Assembly: GCA_049840835.1 (NCBI GenBank)
Contig: JASGJG010000036.1
Span: 147,000-210,999 of the forward strand
Source: JANLTX01 sp049840835
GTDB lineage: Bacteria; Armatimonadota; Armatimonadia; Armatimonadales; Armatimonadaceae
Reading direction: 5' to 3'
Length of the DNA stretch: 64,000 nucleotides
Part shown: positions 8,322-16,213 of the stretch, in pieces
Position numbering within the stretch: position 1 is the stretch's first letter
Layout: every line of letters starts with the position of its first letter
Translations under genes and position numbers: made by a program
The notes under the pieces: model-generated
Database searches by the model: none
What the model was told of the DNA's origin: nothing
Seen by the model: only the letters and a program-made list of their open reading frames with translations

Positions 8322-9308
8322 GTGGAGCTTAAAGACAAACTAGAGACGATTCGTAAGAAATCCGAGATGCCCGCGCTGGGCTTCTGCCTGATTCGCGATG
8401 GTAAGGCAGAGGAGCCACTGGTACTTGGCACGCGCAAAATGGATGGCGATGACCCCGCCCTGGTCACGGATGCCTTCCATATTGGCTCCTGCACCAAAGC
8501 AATGACAGCAACTCTGATCGGGCAGCTTATCGAGCAGAAGAAGCTGAAGTACGAGACCACTCTGGGCGAGCTGTACTCATTTACCCCAGCCCTCTGGAAA
8601 CCGGTGAGTGTGGCGCACCTGCTGGCGCATCGCAGTGGCATAGGCAAGCGCACCGAGCCGAAGGGACTCACCCTGAATGACTTGCACCGCTGGAAGACTA
8701 CGGACAGGTTGAAGTGGCTGAGAGCACGGCTTGCCACCGCTCCCAGCAATCCCACCGGGGAAAAGTATGAGTACTCCAATGGCGGGTACTTGACCCTGGG
8801 CATTATCTGTGAAACCCTAACCAGAAAGCCCTGGGAAGTTCTGATGAAAGAGCGGATTTTCCAGCCGCTCGGCATTACGACTGCAGGCTTCGGGCCACCG
8901 CCACAGCTTTACCAGCATCGGTTCGAGGACAAGAAGTTCGTACCCTACTCCCCTACCGAGGGCTACGATAATCCCTCGCTCATTGCTCCTGCAGGCGGCT
9001 GCTACCTCACGCTCTCCGATTGGGCGAAGTTCGGCCTGTTTCACTTAAACGAAACCCCGAGTTTGCGTGCACTCCATGCTCCGGCGTTTGGTGGGGATTA
9101 CGCTGGTGGTTGGGTTATAAACAAGGGCCAGCCCTGGGCAGGCGGCGACGCCCTGACCCATGGGGGTAGCAATGTGATGAACTACGCCGTGATATGGCTG
9201 GCCCCAAAGAAGGGCTTCGGGGTGCTTGCGGCTACGAATATGTACAAAGAAGGCATCGAGAAAGCGATGAACGATGTCGTGCTAGAGGGAATCCGGGCTG
9301 TGTTTTAA
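8322..9308 (+). CDS. Serine hydrolase of the beta-lactamase class C / PBP family
   Basis: A 328-residue protein with a GTG start at 8322; an in-frame stop 9 nt upstream (8313) excludes a longer reading frame. The three active-site elements are visible: S56-C-T-K59, Y151-S-N153 (YEYSNGGY) and a KTG-box equivalent HGG (LTHGGSN, about residue 285). Such proteins are D,D-peptidases, esterases or beta-lactamases of the class C fold. It has no signal peptide, so a cytoplasmic esterase or peptidase is more likely than a resistance enzyme. Neighbours give no further hint. Confidence 0.88.
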   Translation: MELKDKLETIRKKSEMPALGFCLIRDGKAEEPLVLGTRKMDGDDPALVTDAFHIGSCTKAMTATLIGQLIEQKKLKYETTLGELYSFTPALWKPVSVAHLLAHRSGIGKRTEPKGLTLNDLHRWKTTDRLKWLRARLATAPSNPTGEKYEYSNGGYLTLGIICETLTRKPWEVLMKERIFQPLGITTAGFGPPPQLYQHRFEDKKFVPYSPTEGYDNPSLIAPAGGCYLTLSDWAKFGLFHLNETPSLRALHAPAFGGDYAGGWVINKGQPWAGGDALTHGGSNVMNYAVIWLAPKKGFGVLAATNMYKEGIEKAMNDVVLEGIRAVF

Positions 9309-9312
9309 AGCT

Positions 9313-9342
9313 ACGCCCGAGGGATTTCCATCCCTCGGGCGT
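9313..9342. terminator. Hairpin between convergent genes
   Basis: A 12-bp stem (9313-9324 with 9331-9342) and a 6-nt loop. There is no long T-tract on the plus side; a short TTTAAAA follows on the minus strand. Probable shared terminator of the convergent genes. Confidence 0.65.
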
Positions 9343-9348
9343 GTGTCA

Positions 9349-10413
9349 CTATTCCGCCTCGGGATAGGAACCTAACACCCGCACGAACAGGCTCTGTTCT
9401 TCCAGCAGTCTCAGTGCGCTTTCGACCATGGGGCTTTTCACGTGGCCCTGGAAGTCGATGAAGAACACATACTCCCACGGAGCGGCTTTAGTAGGGCGGC
9501 TCTCAATCATGGTCAGGTTGATGTCATGGGCATCAAAGGCGGCCATGGCGCGGAGTAGAGCGCCCGCTTTGTGCTGTACAGAGAAGAAGATGCTGGTCTT
9601 ATCTTTGCCGCTCGGCTGCGGCACATTGTCACCAATGACTAAGAACCGGGTGCGGTTGTGGGGCGAGTCTTCGATATGCGCCTGGTAGAGCGGAATCTCA
9701 TACAGACCGCAGGCGATCTCCGTGGTGATGGCTGCCGAAGTCGGGTCAGCGGCGGCAAGCTGAGCGGCTTTGGAGTTGCTGGTAGCCTCCACGTGGACCG
9801 CATGTTTCAGGTGCTCCCGAATCCAGGCGCGGCTCTGGGCATAGGCTTGCGGGTGAGCGTAGAGAGTCTTTATGTCACTCAGGGTTTCGGCGTGGGTGGC
9901 CAGGTTATGGACCACCTGAACGAAGACCTCGGCGCAGACTTTGAGCTTGGTCTGCGAGAACATATCCAGGGTGTAGGGCACTACGCCTTCGGTGCTGTTC
10001 TCCACCGGGACGATGCCATAGTCCGCTTCGTGGCGTTCGACGGCGTCGAAAACATCGGGTATAGTGTCACACGGCTTCAGCTCCGATGAGGTGCCGAACT
10101 TATCTAAGGCCGCGCGATGGGAAAACGTCCCCGCCGGGCCGAGATAGGCGATACGCATGGGGGCCTCCAGTGCCCGACTGGCCGAGATAATCTCACGATA
10201 GATTGCCTTGAGCGCAAGGTTAGGTAGCGGGCCGGGATTCTCTGCCGCAAGGCGCTCGAAAATCTGTCGCTCCCGCTCGGGTGAGAAGAACTGAGTCTGA
10301 TTGCGCCCCTTGGTGTGCCCTACTTCCTGAACGAGGCGGGCGCGGTGGGAGAGTAGCTCGAGAAGCTGTGCATCGATGGCATCAATCTGTTTGCGAAGGT
10401 CTTGAAGGGACAT
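9349..10413 (-). CDS. pheA: Bifunctional chorismate mutase / prephenate dehydratase
   Basis: A 354-residue P-protein of phenylalanine biosynthesis. Residues 1-85 form an AroQ chorismate mutase domain (LRKQIDAIDAQLLELLSHRA). Residues about 86-265 form prephenate dehydratase (RIAYLGPAGTFSH, VPVENSTEGVV, and the catalytic NRTRFLVIG). Residues 275-350 form an ACT regulatory domain with the ESRP motif that binds phenylalanine (MIESRPTK). The full-length architecture is typical of non-enteric bacteria. Feedback inhibition by Phe is expected from the ACT domain. It is divergent from accD. Confidence 0.97.
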   Translation of the reverse strand: MSLQDLRKQIDAIDAQLLELLSHRARLVQEVGHTKGRNQTQFFSPERERQIFERLAAENPGPLPNLALKAIYREIISASRALEAPMRIAYLGPAGTFSHRAALDKFGTSSELKPCDTIPDVFDAVERHEADYGIVPVENSTEGVVPYTLDMFSQTKLKVCAEVFVQVVHNLATHAETLSDIKTLYAHPQAYAQSRAWIREHLKHAVHVEATSNSKAAQLAAADPTSAAITTEIACGLYEIPLYQAHIEDSPHNRTRFLVIGDNVPQPSGKDKTSIFFSVQHKAGALLRAMAAFDAHDINLTMIESRPTKAAPWEYVFFIDFQGHVKSPMVESALRLLEEQSLFVRVLGSYPEAE

Positions 10414-10425
10414 GGGGTCGAGGCG

Positions 10426-10431
10426 ATTATA
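10426..10431 (-). promoter_or_regulatory. -10 hexamer TATAAT upstream of pheA
   Basis: A consensus TATAAT on the minus strand, 12 nt before ATG 10413. The spacing implies a leader of only a few nucleotides. No clear -35 box is seen. Confidence 0.5.
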
Positions 10432-10474
10432 TCACCGTCCCCCACTATCGCCGGAGTCATCGAAGAGGGTAGAG

Positions 10475-10480
10475 TAGAAT
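10475..10480 (+). promoter_or_regulatory. -10 hexamer TAGAAT of accD, leaderless spacing
   Basis: Six nucleotides separate this hexamer from ATG 10487, and there is no Shine-Dalgarno, so transcription probably begins at the start codon. Confidence 0.6.
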
Positions 10481-10486
10481 AAATCT

Positions 10487-11317
10487 ATGCCGGACTGGTT
10501 TCGTCGCCGCGAAGACAATATCGCGGATTCCGCCCGTGAGGCGGTGCCCGAAGGGGCGTTTATCAAGTGCAGCAAGTGTGAGGCGATCCTCTATGTGAAG
10601 GACTTCGAGGCGGATCTCAAGGTCTGTAGCAAGTGTGGCCACCATCATCGCCTCAACGCCGATGAGCGCATCGGCATAACCGCCGACGAAGGCAGCTGGG
10701 AAGAGTTCGATGCGGCTACCATTGAGAGCCAGGACTTCTTGGAGTTCCCCGGTTATGCCGAAAAGCTCGCCCTGTTCGCGGGCCGCACAGACGGCTTGGT
10801 GACCGGCACGGCGGCCATCTCGGGCATCCCCTGTGTACTGGCTATCTCCGACTTCGATGCCGCTCGCCTGGCAGGCACTATGGGCAGCGTCTTCGGCGAG
10901 AAGTTCTGCCGGGCCGCCGACCGAGCGTTAGAAGAGCGGAGCGCCCTGATTACGTTCTGTGCGTCTGGTGGAGCGCGTATGCAGGAAGGTCTCACCAGTC
11001 TGATGCAGATGGCTAAGACCAGCCTCTCCGTGGCGCAGCTTGCCGAGGCTAAAGTCCCGTACATCGTTGTGTTCACCCATCCGTCTACTGGTGGGGCCGT
11101 GGCGAGCTATGCCAGCCTGGGCGATGTTATCTTTTCCGAGCCGGGCGCTACTATCGGACTTTCTGGCGAGCGCGTGAGTGCGCAGGCTACCGCCCAGAAG
11201 CCACCCGCGAACTTCCGGACTGCCGAGTTCGCCCTGGAGCACGGGCTTATCGACGATGTTGTAGCGCGGCGTGATCTGACCGCTACCCTGGCCCGCACAC
11301 TCCAGTTCTTCCGTTAA
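10487..11317 (+). CDS. accD: Acetyl-CoA carboxylase carboxyltransferase subunit beta
   Basis: This 276-residue subunit works with AccA to transfer CO2 from carboxybiotin to acetyl-CoA, the first step of fatty acid synthesis. An N-terminal zinc ribbon is formed by C28-x2-C31 and C47-x2-C50, as in AccD. The carboxyltransferase domain follows with GARMQEG, TGGAVASYASLGD and the GERV segment after EPGATIGLSG. Length and motifs match the family. accA begins 8 nt after the stop, so the two are co-transcribed and made in equal amounts. Confidence 0.97.
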   Translation: MPDWFRRREDNIADSAREAVPEGAFIKCSKCEAILYVKDFEADLKVCSKCGHHHRLNADERIGITADEGSWEEFDAATIESQDFLEFPGYAEKLALFAGRTDGLVTGTAAISGIPCVLAISDFDAARLAGTMGSVFGEKFCRAADRALEERSALITFCASGGARMQEGLTSLMQMAKTSLSVAQLAEAKVPYIVVFTHPSTGGAVASYASLGDVIFSEPGATIGLSGERVSAQATAQKPPANFRTAEFALEHGLIDDVVARRDLTATLARTLQFFR

Positions 11318-11325
11318 CAGTTTCT

Positions 11326-12291
11326 ATGGATAACATGACGATTACCGAGTTCGAGAACTTTCTGGCCGAGCTCGATGCGAATATCGCTAAGCTGCGCGCC
11401 GCCGCTGAGCGCGCTGGCGACAAGTCCGCTGAGGCAGAGGCCACTCGCCTTTCCAAACAGCGCGACATTGCTCTGAAGCGTTTCTTTGAAAAGCTGACCG
11501 CCTGGGACAACGTGCTGCTGGCCCGCCACCCGGACCGCCCCTACTCCCAGGACTATATCGGCTCTGTTTGCGACGATTTCACCGAGCTACACGGCGACCG
11601 CCTCTTCGGCGACGATGGCGCTCTCGTAGGCGGCCTGGCCCGGTTCGCCGGGCAGAGCGTGGTGGTGCTGGGGCAGCAGAAGGGCCGAGACTTAAAGGAG
11701 CGCCAGAAGCGCAACTTCGGCTACATGCGCCCGGAAGGCTACCGCAAGGCCCTGCGCCTTATGCAGCTAGCGGGTAAGTTCCAGCGCCCCGTACTGAGCT
11801 TTGTAGATACCCCCGGTGCGGACCCGAACGTTGGCAGCGAAGAGCGTGGTATCTCGGAAGCTATCGCGCGTAACCTCCGCGAGATGTCAGTCCTACCCAC
11901 CCCCACTATCGCCATTGTCATCGGTGAGGGCGGAAGCGGTGGCGCTCTCGGCATCGCGGTTTGTGACCGGGTGCTCATGCTCTCCCACAGTTTCTACTCT
12001 GTGATCGCCCCCGAAGGGTGCGCTGCTATCATCACCCGTGATGCTGGACGCGCCTCCGATGCCGCCCGCTGGATGCGAGTCACCGCCAAAGACGCTCTGG
12101 AGCTGGACCTGATAGACGAAGTCGTACCCGAGCCGCTGGGCGGTGCGCATAGAGACCCAGCCGGGGCCGCGGAAGCCGTAAAAGAAGCCCTGACCCGACA
12201 TCTAGAAGAACTGAATGCGCTGCCGACCGCGCTACTTTTAGAGCAGCGCGCCGACCGCCTGCGCAGCATGGGCCGCTTCTTGGTAAAATAA
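11326..12291 (+). CDS. accA: Acetyl-CoA carboxylase carboxyltransferase subunit alpha
   Basis: A 321-residue AccA, the partner of AccD in the alpha2beta2 carboxyltransferase. The N-terminal coiled-coil (EFENFLAELDANIAKLRAAAER) is typical. The crotonase-fold core shows LHGDRLFGDDGALVGG, GRDLKERQKRNFG, FVDTPGADPN and GEGGSGGALGI. The N-terminus MDNM has two possible ATGs (11326, 11335). It forms a two-gene operon with accD; the other ACC subunits (accB, accC) are not in the window. Confidence 0.97.
   Translation: MDNMTITEFENFLAELDANIAKLRAAAERAGDKSAEAEATRLSKQRDIALKRFFEKLTAWDNVLLARHPDRPYSQDYIGSVCDDFTELHGDRLFGDDGALVGGLARFAGQSVVVLGQQKGRDLKERQKRNFGYMRPEGYRKALRLMQLAGKFQRPVLSFVDTPGADPNVGSEERGISEAIARNLREMSVLPTPTIAIVIGEGGSGGALGIAVCDRVLMLSHSFYSVIAPEGCAAIITRDAGRASDAARWMRVTAKDALELDLIDEVVPEPLGGAHRDPAGAAEAVKEALTRHLEELNALPTALLLEQRADRLRSMGRFLVK
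12284..12289 (+). promoter_or_regulatory. -10 hexamer TAAAAT of Uma2 gene
   Basis: Lies inside the last codons of accA, 6 nt before ATG 12296, with no Shine-Dalgarno. Suggests a separate leaderless transcript for the Uma2 gene. Confidence 0.5.
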
Positions 12292-12295
12292 GTGC

Positions 12296-12865
12296 ATGAG
12301 TGCCGAGATTCTGGCTCCCGCATTGCCCACCCGTTTCCGCTTGACACGGTCACATGTATTCGTACTTCAGCGCTCCGGTCTGCTGGGCGATAGGCACTAC
12401 GAACTCATAGATGGTGATCTCTTTGAAAAGATGCCTCAAGATAAGCCACATGCGACTTCGGTTAGGCGCACAACCCGCGCCTTTGATGCCATATTTGGCG
12501 CAGAATTCGTGGGAAGTCAGGCGCCAATAGTCCTTGATGACTCCAATGAGCCGGAACCAGACGTTTTTGTCACGCGCGATACCTACGATAGCTACTCGGA
12601 CAATCCTACCGCAGCAGACATAGCACTGGTGGTAGAAGTCAGTGATTCAACATTATCTCTGGATAGAAATGCTAAGATGCGTCTCTATGCGGCGGCCAGC
12701 ATACCCGAGTATTGGATTGTGGATATAGAGCATCGCCGCTTGTTGGTTTATCTGCAGCCTCAGCCAGATGGCTACGGCAACATGCAAACTCTTACAGAAA
12801 CCGATTTCATTGCTTCTTTGCACTCTCCGCAGAATACGCTTGGCGTAATCGATCTATTGCCTTAG
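12296..12865 (+). CDS. Uma2-family (DUF820) putative restriction-endonuclease-like protein
   Basis: A 189-residue protein of the Uma2/DUF820 family, which has a PD-(D/E)xK nuclease fold. Recognisable elements are HYELIDGDLFEKMPQ near residues 35-49, PEPDVFV (first acidic active-site element), ADIALVVEVSDSTLSLD (E-V-S-D-S, second element) and KMRLYAAASIPEYWIVD. These proteins are numerous in cyanobacteria, Planctomycetes and Armatimonadota; their role is unproven. It starts 5 nt after accA but probably uses its own promoter. The 3' end overlaps the convergent gene by 12 nt. Confidence 0.92.
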   Translation: MSAEILAPALPTRFRLTRSHVFVLQRSGLLGDRHYELIDGDLFEKMPQDKPHATSVRRTTRAFDAIFGAEFVGSQAPIVLDDSNEPEPDVFVTRDTYDSYSDNPTAADIALVVEVSDSTLSLDRNAKMRLYAAASIPEYWIVDIEHRRLLVYLQPQPDGYGNMQTLTETDFIASLHSPQNTLGVIDLLP

Positions 12866-13156
12866 CCGATTTGCCGATCTGAAATAGGGTCGAATCAGTA
12901 CGGCTACAACCGCTACAGGCACTAGAATCAGTGGTAGGACCAGCCACCAGCGCAGGCCAGATGCTAGCATCACGGCTAGCGAGGTAGCCAGCCCTACTAC
13001 GCTATAGCCGGTCAATAAGTAACGAGACTTCGGGCTCATTTGCCTGGGCTTCCGACGCGTTTCCAGACGCTGGTCGAACTCATCGGAGAGCGACGGGGCT
13101 GATTTGCCGGAGAGAGAGCGGCGGAGGAATTGGTCAAACTCATCGGGTTCAGGCAT
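12854..13156 (-). CDS. Small membrane protein coupled to ECF sigma factor, possible anti-sigma factor
   Basis: A 100-residue protein starting at ATG 13156, which overlaps the sigma-factor stop (13149-13151). A longer frame to 13186 lies within the sigma gene and is unlikely. The N-terminal 50 residues are hydrophilic and charged; two membrane helices follow (YLLTGYSVVGLATSLAVMLASG and WWLVLPLILVPVAVVAVLI). A cytosolic N-terminus plus membrane anchor and translational coupling to a sigma gene is the usual layout of anti-sigma factors, but no ZAS motif is present. Function inferred from position only. Confidence 0.7.
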   Translation of the reverse strand: MPEPDEFDQFLRRSLSGKSAPSLSDEFDQRLETRRKPRQMSPKSRYLLTGYSVVGLATSLAVMLASGLRWWLVLPLILVPVAVVAVLIRPYFRSANRLRQ

Positions 13157-13766
13157 CTTCGTAACCTTTCTGTTCCAGCATAGCACGCAGATTGTGTCTC
13201 GCTCGATGGAGGTAGGACTTTATTGTGTTCTGGGGCATTCCCAGCAGCTCGGATATCTCGGGAATAGAGTAATCCAGCCAGTAGTAGAGACGCAGGGCGG
13301 ACTGATAGACCTCGGGCAGGCGGGCCATGCACTCGGCGATGGCTTGCTCTCGCTCCATATCGGGCACAGCGTTCGACGGGTCACTTCCAGGTGACGATAG
13401 CTCACCGAGGCTCTGGTAGCTGATATGGGGCTTTCGGTAGCGAACCCTAGCCTTCACGTTCAGGGTGTAATTGAACGTGACGCGGTACAGCCACGAGCTA
13501 AATTTCGCCTCTTTCCGAAACTTGGGCAGCGAGTGATGCACTCTTAGAAAGACCTCCTGGGCCACCTCTTCGGCCTCCCCTACAAAGCCTGGTCCCAAGA
13601 GAGAGACCGCCAACTGGAAGACCGGCTGCCGATAGCGGCGTACCAGGGTGTCGAAGGCGCCCTCATCGCTCTGGGTGCAGAAGCGAGTTACTAGCTCTTC
13701 ATCGGAAGGCTCAGTATCCACGGTCGCCACGAGTGGCAAAATACGCGAAGATGAGTCCGCCGCCAA
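13149..13766 (-). CDS. RNA polymerase sigma factor, ECF subfamily
   Basis: An ECF sigma-70 factor with region 2 (FDTLVRRYRQPVFQLA ... EEVAQEVFLRVHHSL ... SSWLYRVTFNYTLN) and region 4 (CMARLPEVYQSALRLYY ... YSIPEISELLGMPQNTIKSYLHRAR). The frame opens with TTG at 13766, which would overlap the upstream gene by 56 nt. GTG at 13730 or 13721 gives a shorter overlap and is at least as likely. It recruits RNA polymerase to a set of promoters not identified here. It sits between two small membrane-protein genes, which may sense the signal. Confidence 0.93.
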   Translation of the reverse strand: MAADSSSRILPLVATVDTEPSDEELVTRFCTQSDEGAFDTLVRRYRQPVFQLAVSLLGPGFVGEAEEVAQEVFLRVHHSLPKFRKEAKFSSWLYRVTFNYTLNVKARVRYRKPHISYQSLGELSSPGSDPSNAVPDMEREQAIAECMARLPEVYQSALRLYYWLDYSIPEISELLGMPQNTIKSYLHRARHNLRAMLEQKGYEDA

Positions 13767-14103
13767 TGAACGCGATGGGTAGCGGCGCGGGCCAGTTAGC
13801 GCTGCCCCAGGGTAGGAGCCAGAGCATGAGCATTGTGCCGAGCGCGAAGCTGAGCAGTACGACTCCTATGATCAGCATGACTCTGTAATCCGGCGGTGGC
13901 GGCACGCGATGGAAGAGCTGATCCAGAGGTAGCTCCGGGAGTGGGATGTCTTTCTCTATTGCGGTCAACCGCTCTTTATGCAGAATCTCTAAGGTGCGCT
14001 GCCGCTCCCGATATTTCAGGTACTGATAGCCAAGAAAGGCGGCGACCAGTGCGAGTACCACGATGCCGTCGCCGATGCTGTGACTCTGAGCCATGTCTTT
14101 CAT
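13711..14103 (-). CDS. Small membrane protein upstream of ECF sigma factor (DUF6249-like)
   Basis: A 130-residue protein with three predicted membrane helices: IVVLALVAAFLGYQYL near the N-terminus, VMLIIGVVLLSFALGTMLMLWLLP in the centre and PIAFIGGGLIFAYF at the end. The charged linker (KYRERQRTLEILHKERLTAIEKDIPLP) resembles the DUF6249 family often found beside ECF sigma genes. Starts at ATG 14103 or 14094; GAGG lies just upstream. It overlaps the sigma gene, so expression is probably coupled. Confidence 0.78.
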   Translation of the reverse strand: MKDMAQSHSIGDGIVVLALVAAFLGYQYLKYRERQRTLEILHKERLTAIEKDIPLPELPLDQLFHRVPPPPDYRVMLIIGVVLLSFALGTMLMLWLLPWGSANWPAPLPIAFIGGGLIFAYFATRGDRGY

Positions 14104-14194
14104 TTCCTCACTCGTTTAGACAAGGGAGTGTAGTGAAACGGTTGCAGAACGGCAGAATCTCGAAAATTGGTGGTACAACAGCTACCTGCCCCAC

Positions 14195-14446
14195 ATGAAG
14201 AAAACTATCCTTCGGATTGCCATTGCAGCGTGTAGCATTGTGGCCGCCATTCACCTGCTCAATCTTGCGGCTATGGGGCTCATGTTCGGTGGCATGCCAA
14301 CACGGCAGCATCGGCAGCTTGAGTCTCTGTCGGATGAGGCAATCTATCGAATGCAGCAGAACTACAAGCTCTCGGTGGAGCTGTCGCTCATAATGGTCCC
14401 GCTGGCGTCTTTTCTCTCGGTCCGGTTGAAGAAGGCTGGCAAGTAG
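14195..14446 (+). CDS. Small two-helix membrane protein
   Basis: An 83-residue protein with membrane helices at residues 6-32 (IAIAACSIVAAIHLLNLAAMGLMF) and 61-76 (LSLIMVPLASFLSV) and a basic C-terminus. No Shine-Dalgarno is visible. The amino acid composition fits a real membrane protein, but there is no recognisable family. Confidence 0.55.
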   Translation: MKKTILRIAIAACSIVAAIHLLNLAAMGLMFGGMPTRQHRQLESLSDEAIYRMQQNYKLSVELSLIMVPLASFLSVRLKKAGK

Positions 14447-14484
14447 ATCCGCTACTCCGGAACTATTTCGAGTATTTCTGTCGA

Positions 14485-14490
14485 TACAAT
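14485..14490 (+). promoter_or_regulatory. -10 hexamer TACAAT of TauE-like gene
   Basis: Seven nucleotides before ATG 14498, no Shine-Dalgarno; consistent with a leaderless transcript. Confidence 0.55.
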
Positions 14491-14497
14491 AAATTAG

Positions 14498-15338
14498 ATG
14501 GAGATACTGGGGTACTCGCCAGGCGCGGTTCTGGGGCTGTGGCTGCTGGGCTTTGCGGTGGGCACGCTGGGCACTCTAATCGGCGCGGGTGGCGGCTTCC
14601 TGCTGGCTCCCGCTCTCCTACTTCTCTACCCGAACGAACGCCCCGAGACGATTGCCGCTATCTCCCTGGCAGTGGTGTTCTTTAACGCAGCCTCGGGCTC
14701 TTTCGCCTATGCGCACCAGCGCCGAATAGACTATCGGTCCGGGCTCATCTTCGCGGCGGCTTCCGTGCCGGGTGCACTGCTGGGAGCCTATAGCACGAAC
14801 TTCCTGCCCCGTAAGGTCTTCGATATGCTCTTCGGCTGCCTGTTGTTGCTGGCTAGGTGCGTTCGTGGTTTCCGGCGCTCGGCGGCAGCAAGAGTCGGCT
14901 ATCTCCGCATGCCCTATCGAAGGGGAGACCAGAGCAAGCCTCACGGATAAGGCGGGAGAGACCTACACCTGGTCGTACTCCATGAGCAAGGGAGTTGGTA
15001 TCAGTTTGGGGGTGGGCTATCTCTCCAGCTTGCTCGGTATCGGGGGTGGCATCATTCATGTACCCGCGCTGAACCGCTTCTTACGGTTTCCCGTGCCGGT
15101 TGCCACAGCCACGTCGCACTTTATTCTCGCGCTCACAGCACTGGTAGGCACGATTGCCCATATTGGTATGGGAGCCTTTGCTCATGGTTCCCGACGGACT
15201 GCGTTTGTATCGGTTGGTGTGGTACTGGGTGCGCAGCTCGGCGCCTGGTGCTCCCATCGCATCCAGGGGAATTGGATTTTGCGCGGGCTGGGCGTGGCGC
15301 TGTGTTTAGTCGGTGTCAGGCTACTGGTCACTCACTGA
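14498..15338 (+). pseudogene. TauE/SafE-family sulfite/organic anion exporter, frameshifted
   Basis: Two consecutive frames together encode one TauE/SafE permease (DUF81). The first (from 14498) has the N-terminal repeat GTLGTLIGAGGGFLLAPALLLL; the second (ending 15338) has the internal repeat SLGVGYLSSLLGIGGGIIHVPALNRFL. The two halves join at about 14853-14860, where one extra base (GCTAGGTGC) shifts LLLLA into GAFVVSGARRQQE. Each half keeps good membrane-protein composition, so the break is recent or a sequencing error. The family exports sulfite, sulfoacetate or similar anions across the inner membrane. Confidence 0.85.
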
Positions 15339-15350
15339 GCAAGCCCATGG

Positions 15351-15905
15351 CTATTTTTTGTTGGGCTGGTAGATAAGAGCCAGAGTTCCGGAAGCGAGCG
15401 TTTTGCTTTCCACAAGCCGTAGCTTCGTTGGAGGTGTCCCATCCGGGAAGAACCGTTTTCCTCGTCCCATTACAAAGGGTTCGACTAAGAAGCGGTACTC
15501 ATCGATCAGATCCGTGCACATCAGCGATTGAACCAGGCTCGCGCTACCGTCGATAATGATGTCCTTGCCCGGCTGCTGTTTCAGCTTGGCGATCTCTTCC
15601 ACTACATTCTCTGAGATGATCGTGGATTCTTTCCAGGGAGCGGTCGTGAGAGTAGTGGAGACTACGTATTTTTGCATCCGGTTTAAGATCGGGCCGGGAC
15701 CATCGCCGGTCGTTTGTGTGGACCAACCTGGCCAGAGCATCTCATAGGTAACCCGGCCCATCAGGTATGCATCGCCCTGCGAATACTGTTCCAAGATGTA
15801 GTCCATCCGCTCGGGGCTGTTGGTGTTCTGCCACCAATCCTCCATCGTCGTTGCGTCATAGACACCATCCAGCGTCATCCACGCCTTCACCCAAAGTTTT
15901 CTCAT
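15351..15905 (-). CDS. Dihydrofolate reductase family protein (RibD C-terminal fold)
   Basis: A 184-residue protein of the DHFR-like/RibD-C family: the start KLWVKAWMTLDGVYD, the nucleotide-binding element AYLMGRVTYEML, VVSTTLT, the DIIIDGSASLVQSL segment and the C-terminal PPTKLRLVESKTLASGTLALIY are all characteristic of the small stand-alone 'dihydrofolate reductase' proteins. Their physiological substrate is generally unknown; a pteridine or flavin-precursor reductase is possible. AGAGGT precedes the start. It is divergent from mgtE. Confidence 0.88.
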   Translation of the reverse strand: MRKLWVKAWMTLDGVYDATTMEDWWQNTNSPERMDYILEQYSQGDAYLMGRVTYEMLWPGWSTQTTGDGPGPILNRMQKYVVSTTLTTAPWKESTIISENVVEEIAKLKQQPGKDIIIDGSASLVQSLMCTDLIDEYRFLVEPFVMGRGKRFFPDGTPPTKLRLVESKTLASGTLALIYQPNKK

Positions 15906-15983
15906 ATCAACACCTCTACTCTAACGGGCCTCCTTGATAAGGAAAGCACCAAGTGAAATCCTTTCATTTGCTTCTCTCCGTGA

Positions 15984-16200
15984 TACAATCCCCTGGCTCC
16001 TATCGAGGGGCATTGTTAAAAAACACTTCCATGAAATCCAAGCAAGCCACGGCGGACTCAGGCAGTTTGTCGCGGCGGGCGCCCCTCCTCCCAAACAGGC
16101 AGTAATGGCTAGCGGGTAAGGACGCCCGCTGCTTCGCACTGTTTGACCTCCGCTGTCGATAACATCCGCGCTGGAACCTTTTTTTGGCTCCGGCGCGCTA
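15984..16200 (+). promoter_or_regulatory. Long structured leader of mgtE, candidate magnesium-sensing (M-box-like) riboswitch
   Basis: The 308 bp between 15905 and 16214 contains no gene. A TACAAT -10 hexamer lies at 15984-15989, implying a leader of about 215 nt, unlike most genes here. The leader begins with a hairpin of CCCCT and AGGGG around GGCTCCTAT, which matches the conserved GGCUCCUAU block of the M-box riboswitch. A later TCCAAGCAAGCCA is weakly like its GUCCAAAGACGCCA block. It ends with a 12-bp stem (16167-16178 with 16186-16197) enclosing seven T, next to the RBS. Position before mgtE supports Mg2+ control, but the full M-box consensus is not met. Confidence 0.42.
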
Positions 16201-16213
16201 GAAAGGTATCGCC
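16179..16213 (+). other. Ribosome-binding region that decides the mgtE start
   Basis: GAAAGG at 16201-16206 follows directly on the T7-loop hairpin and lies 7 nt before ATG 16214. It supports 16214 as the true start despite the frameshift at about 16260, and places the hairpin where it could mask the RBS. Confidence 0.5.
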
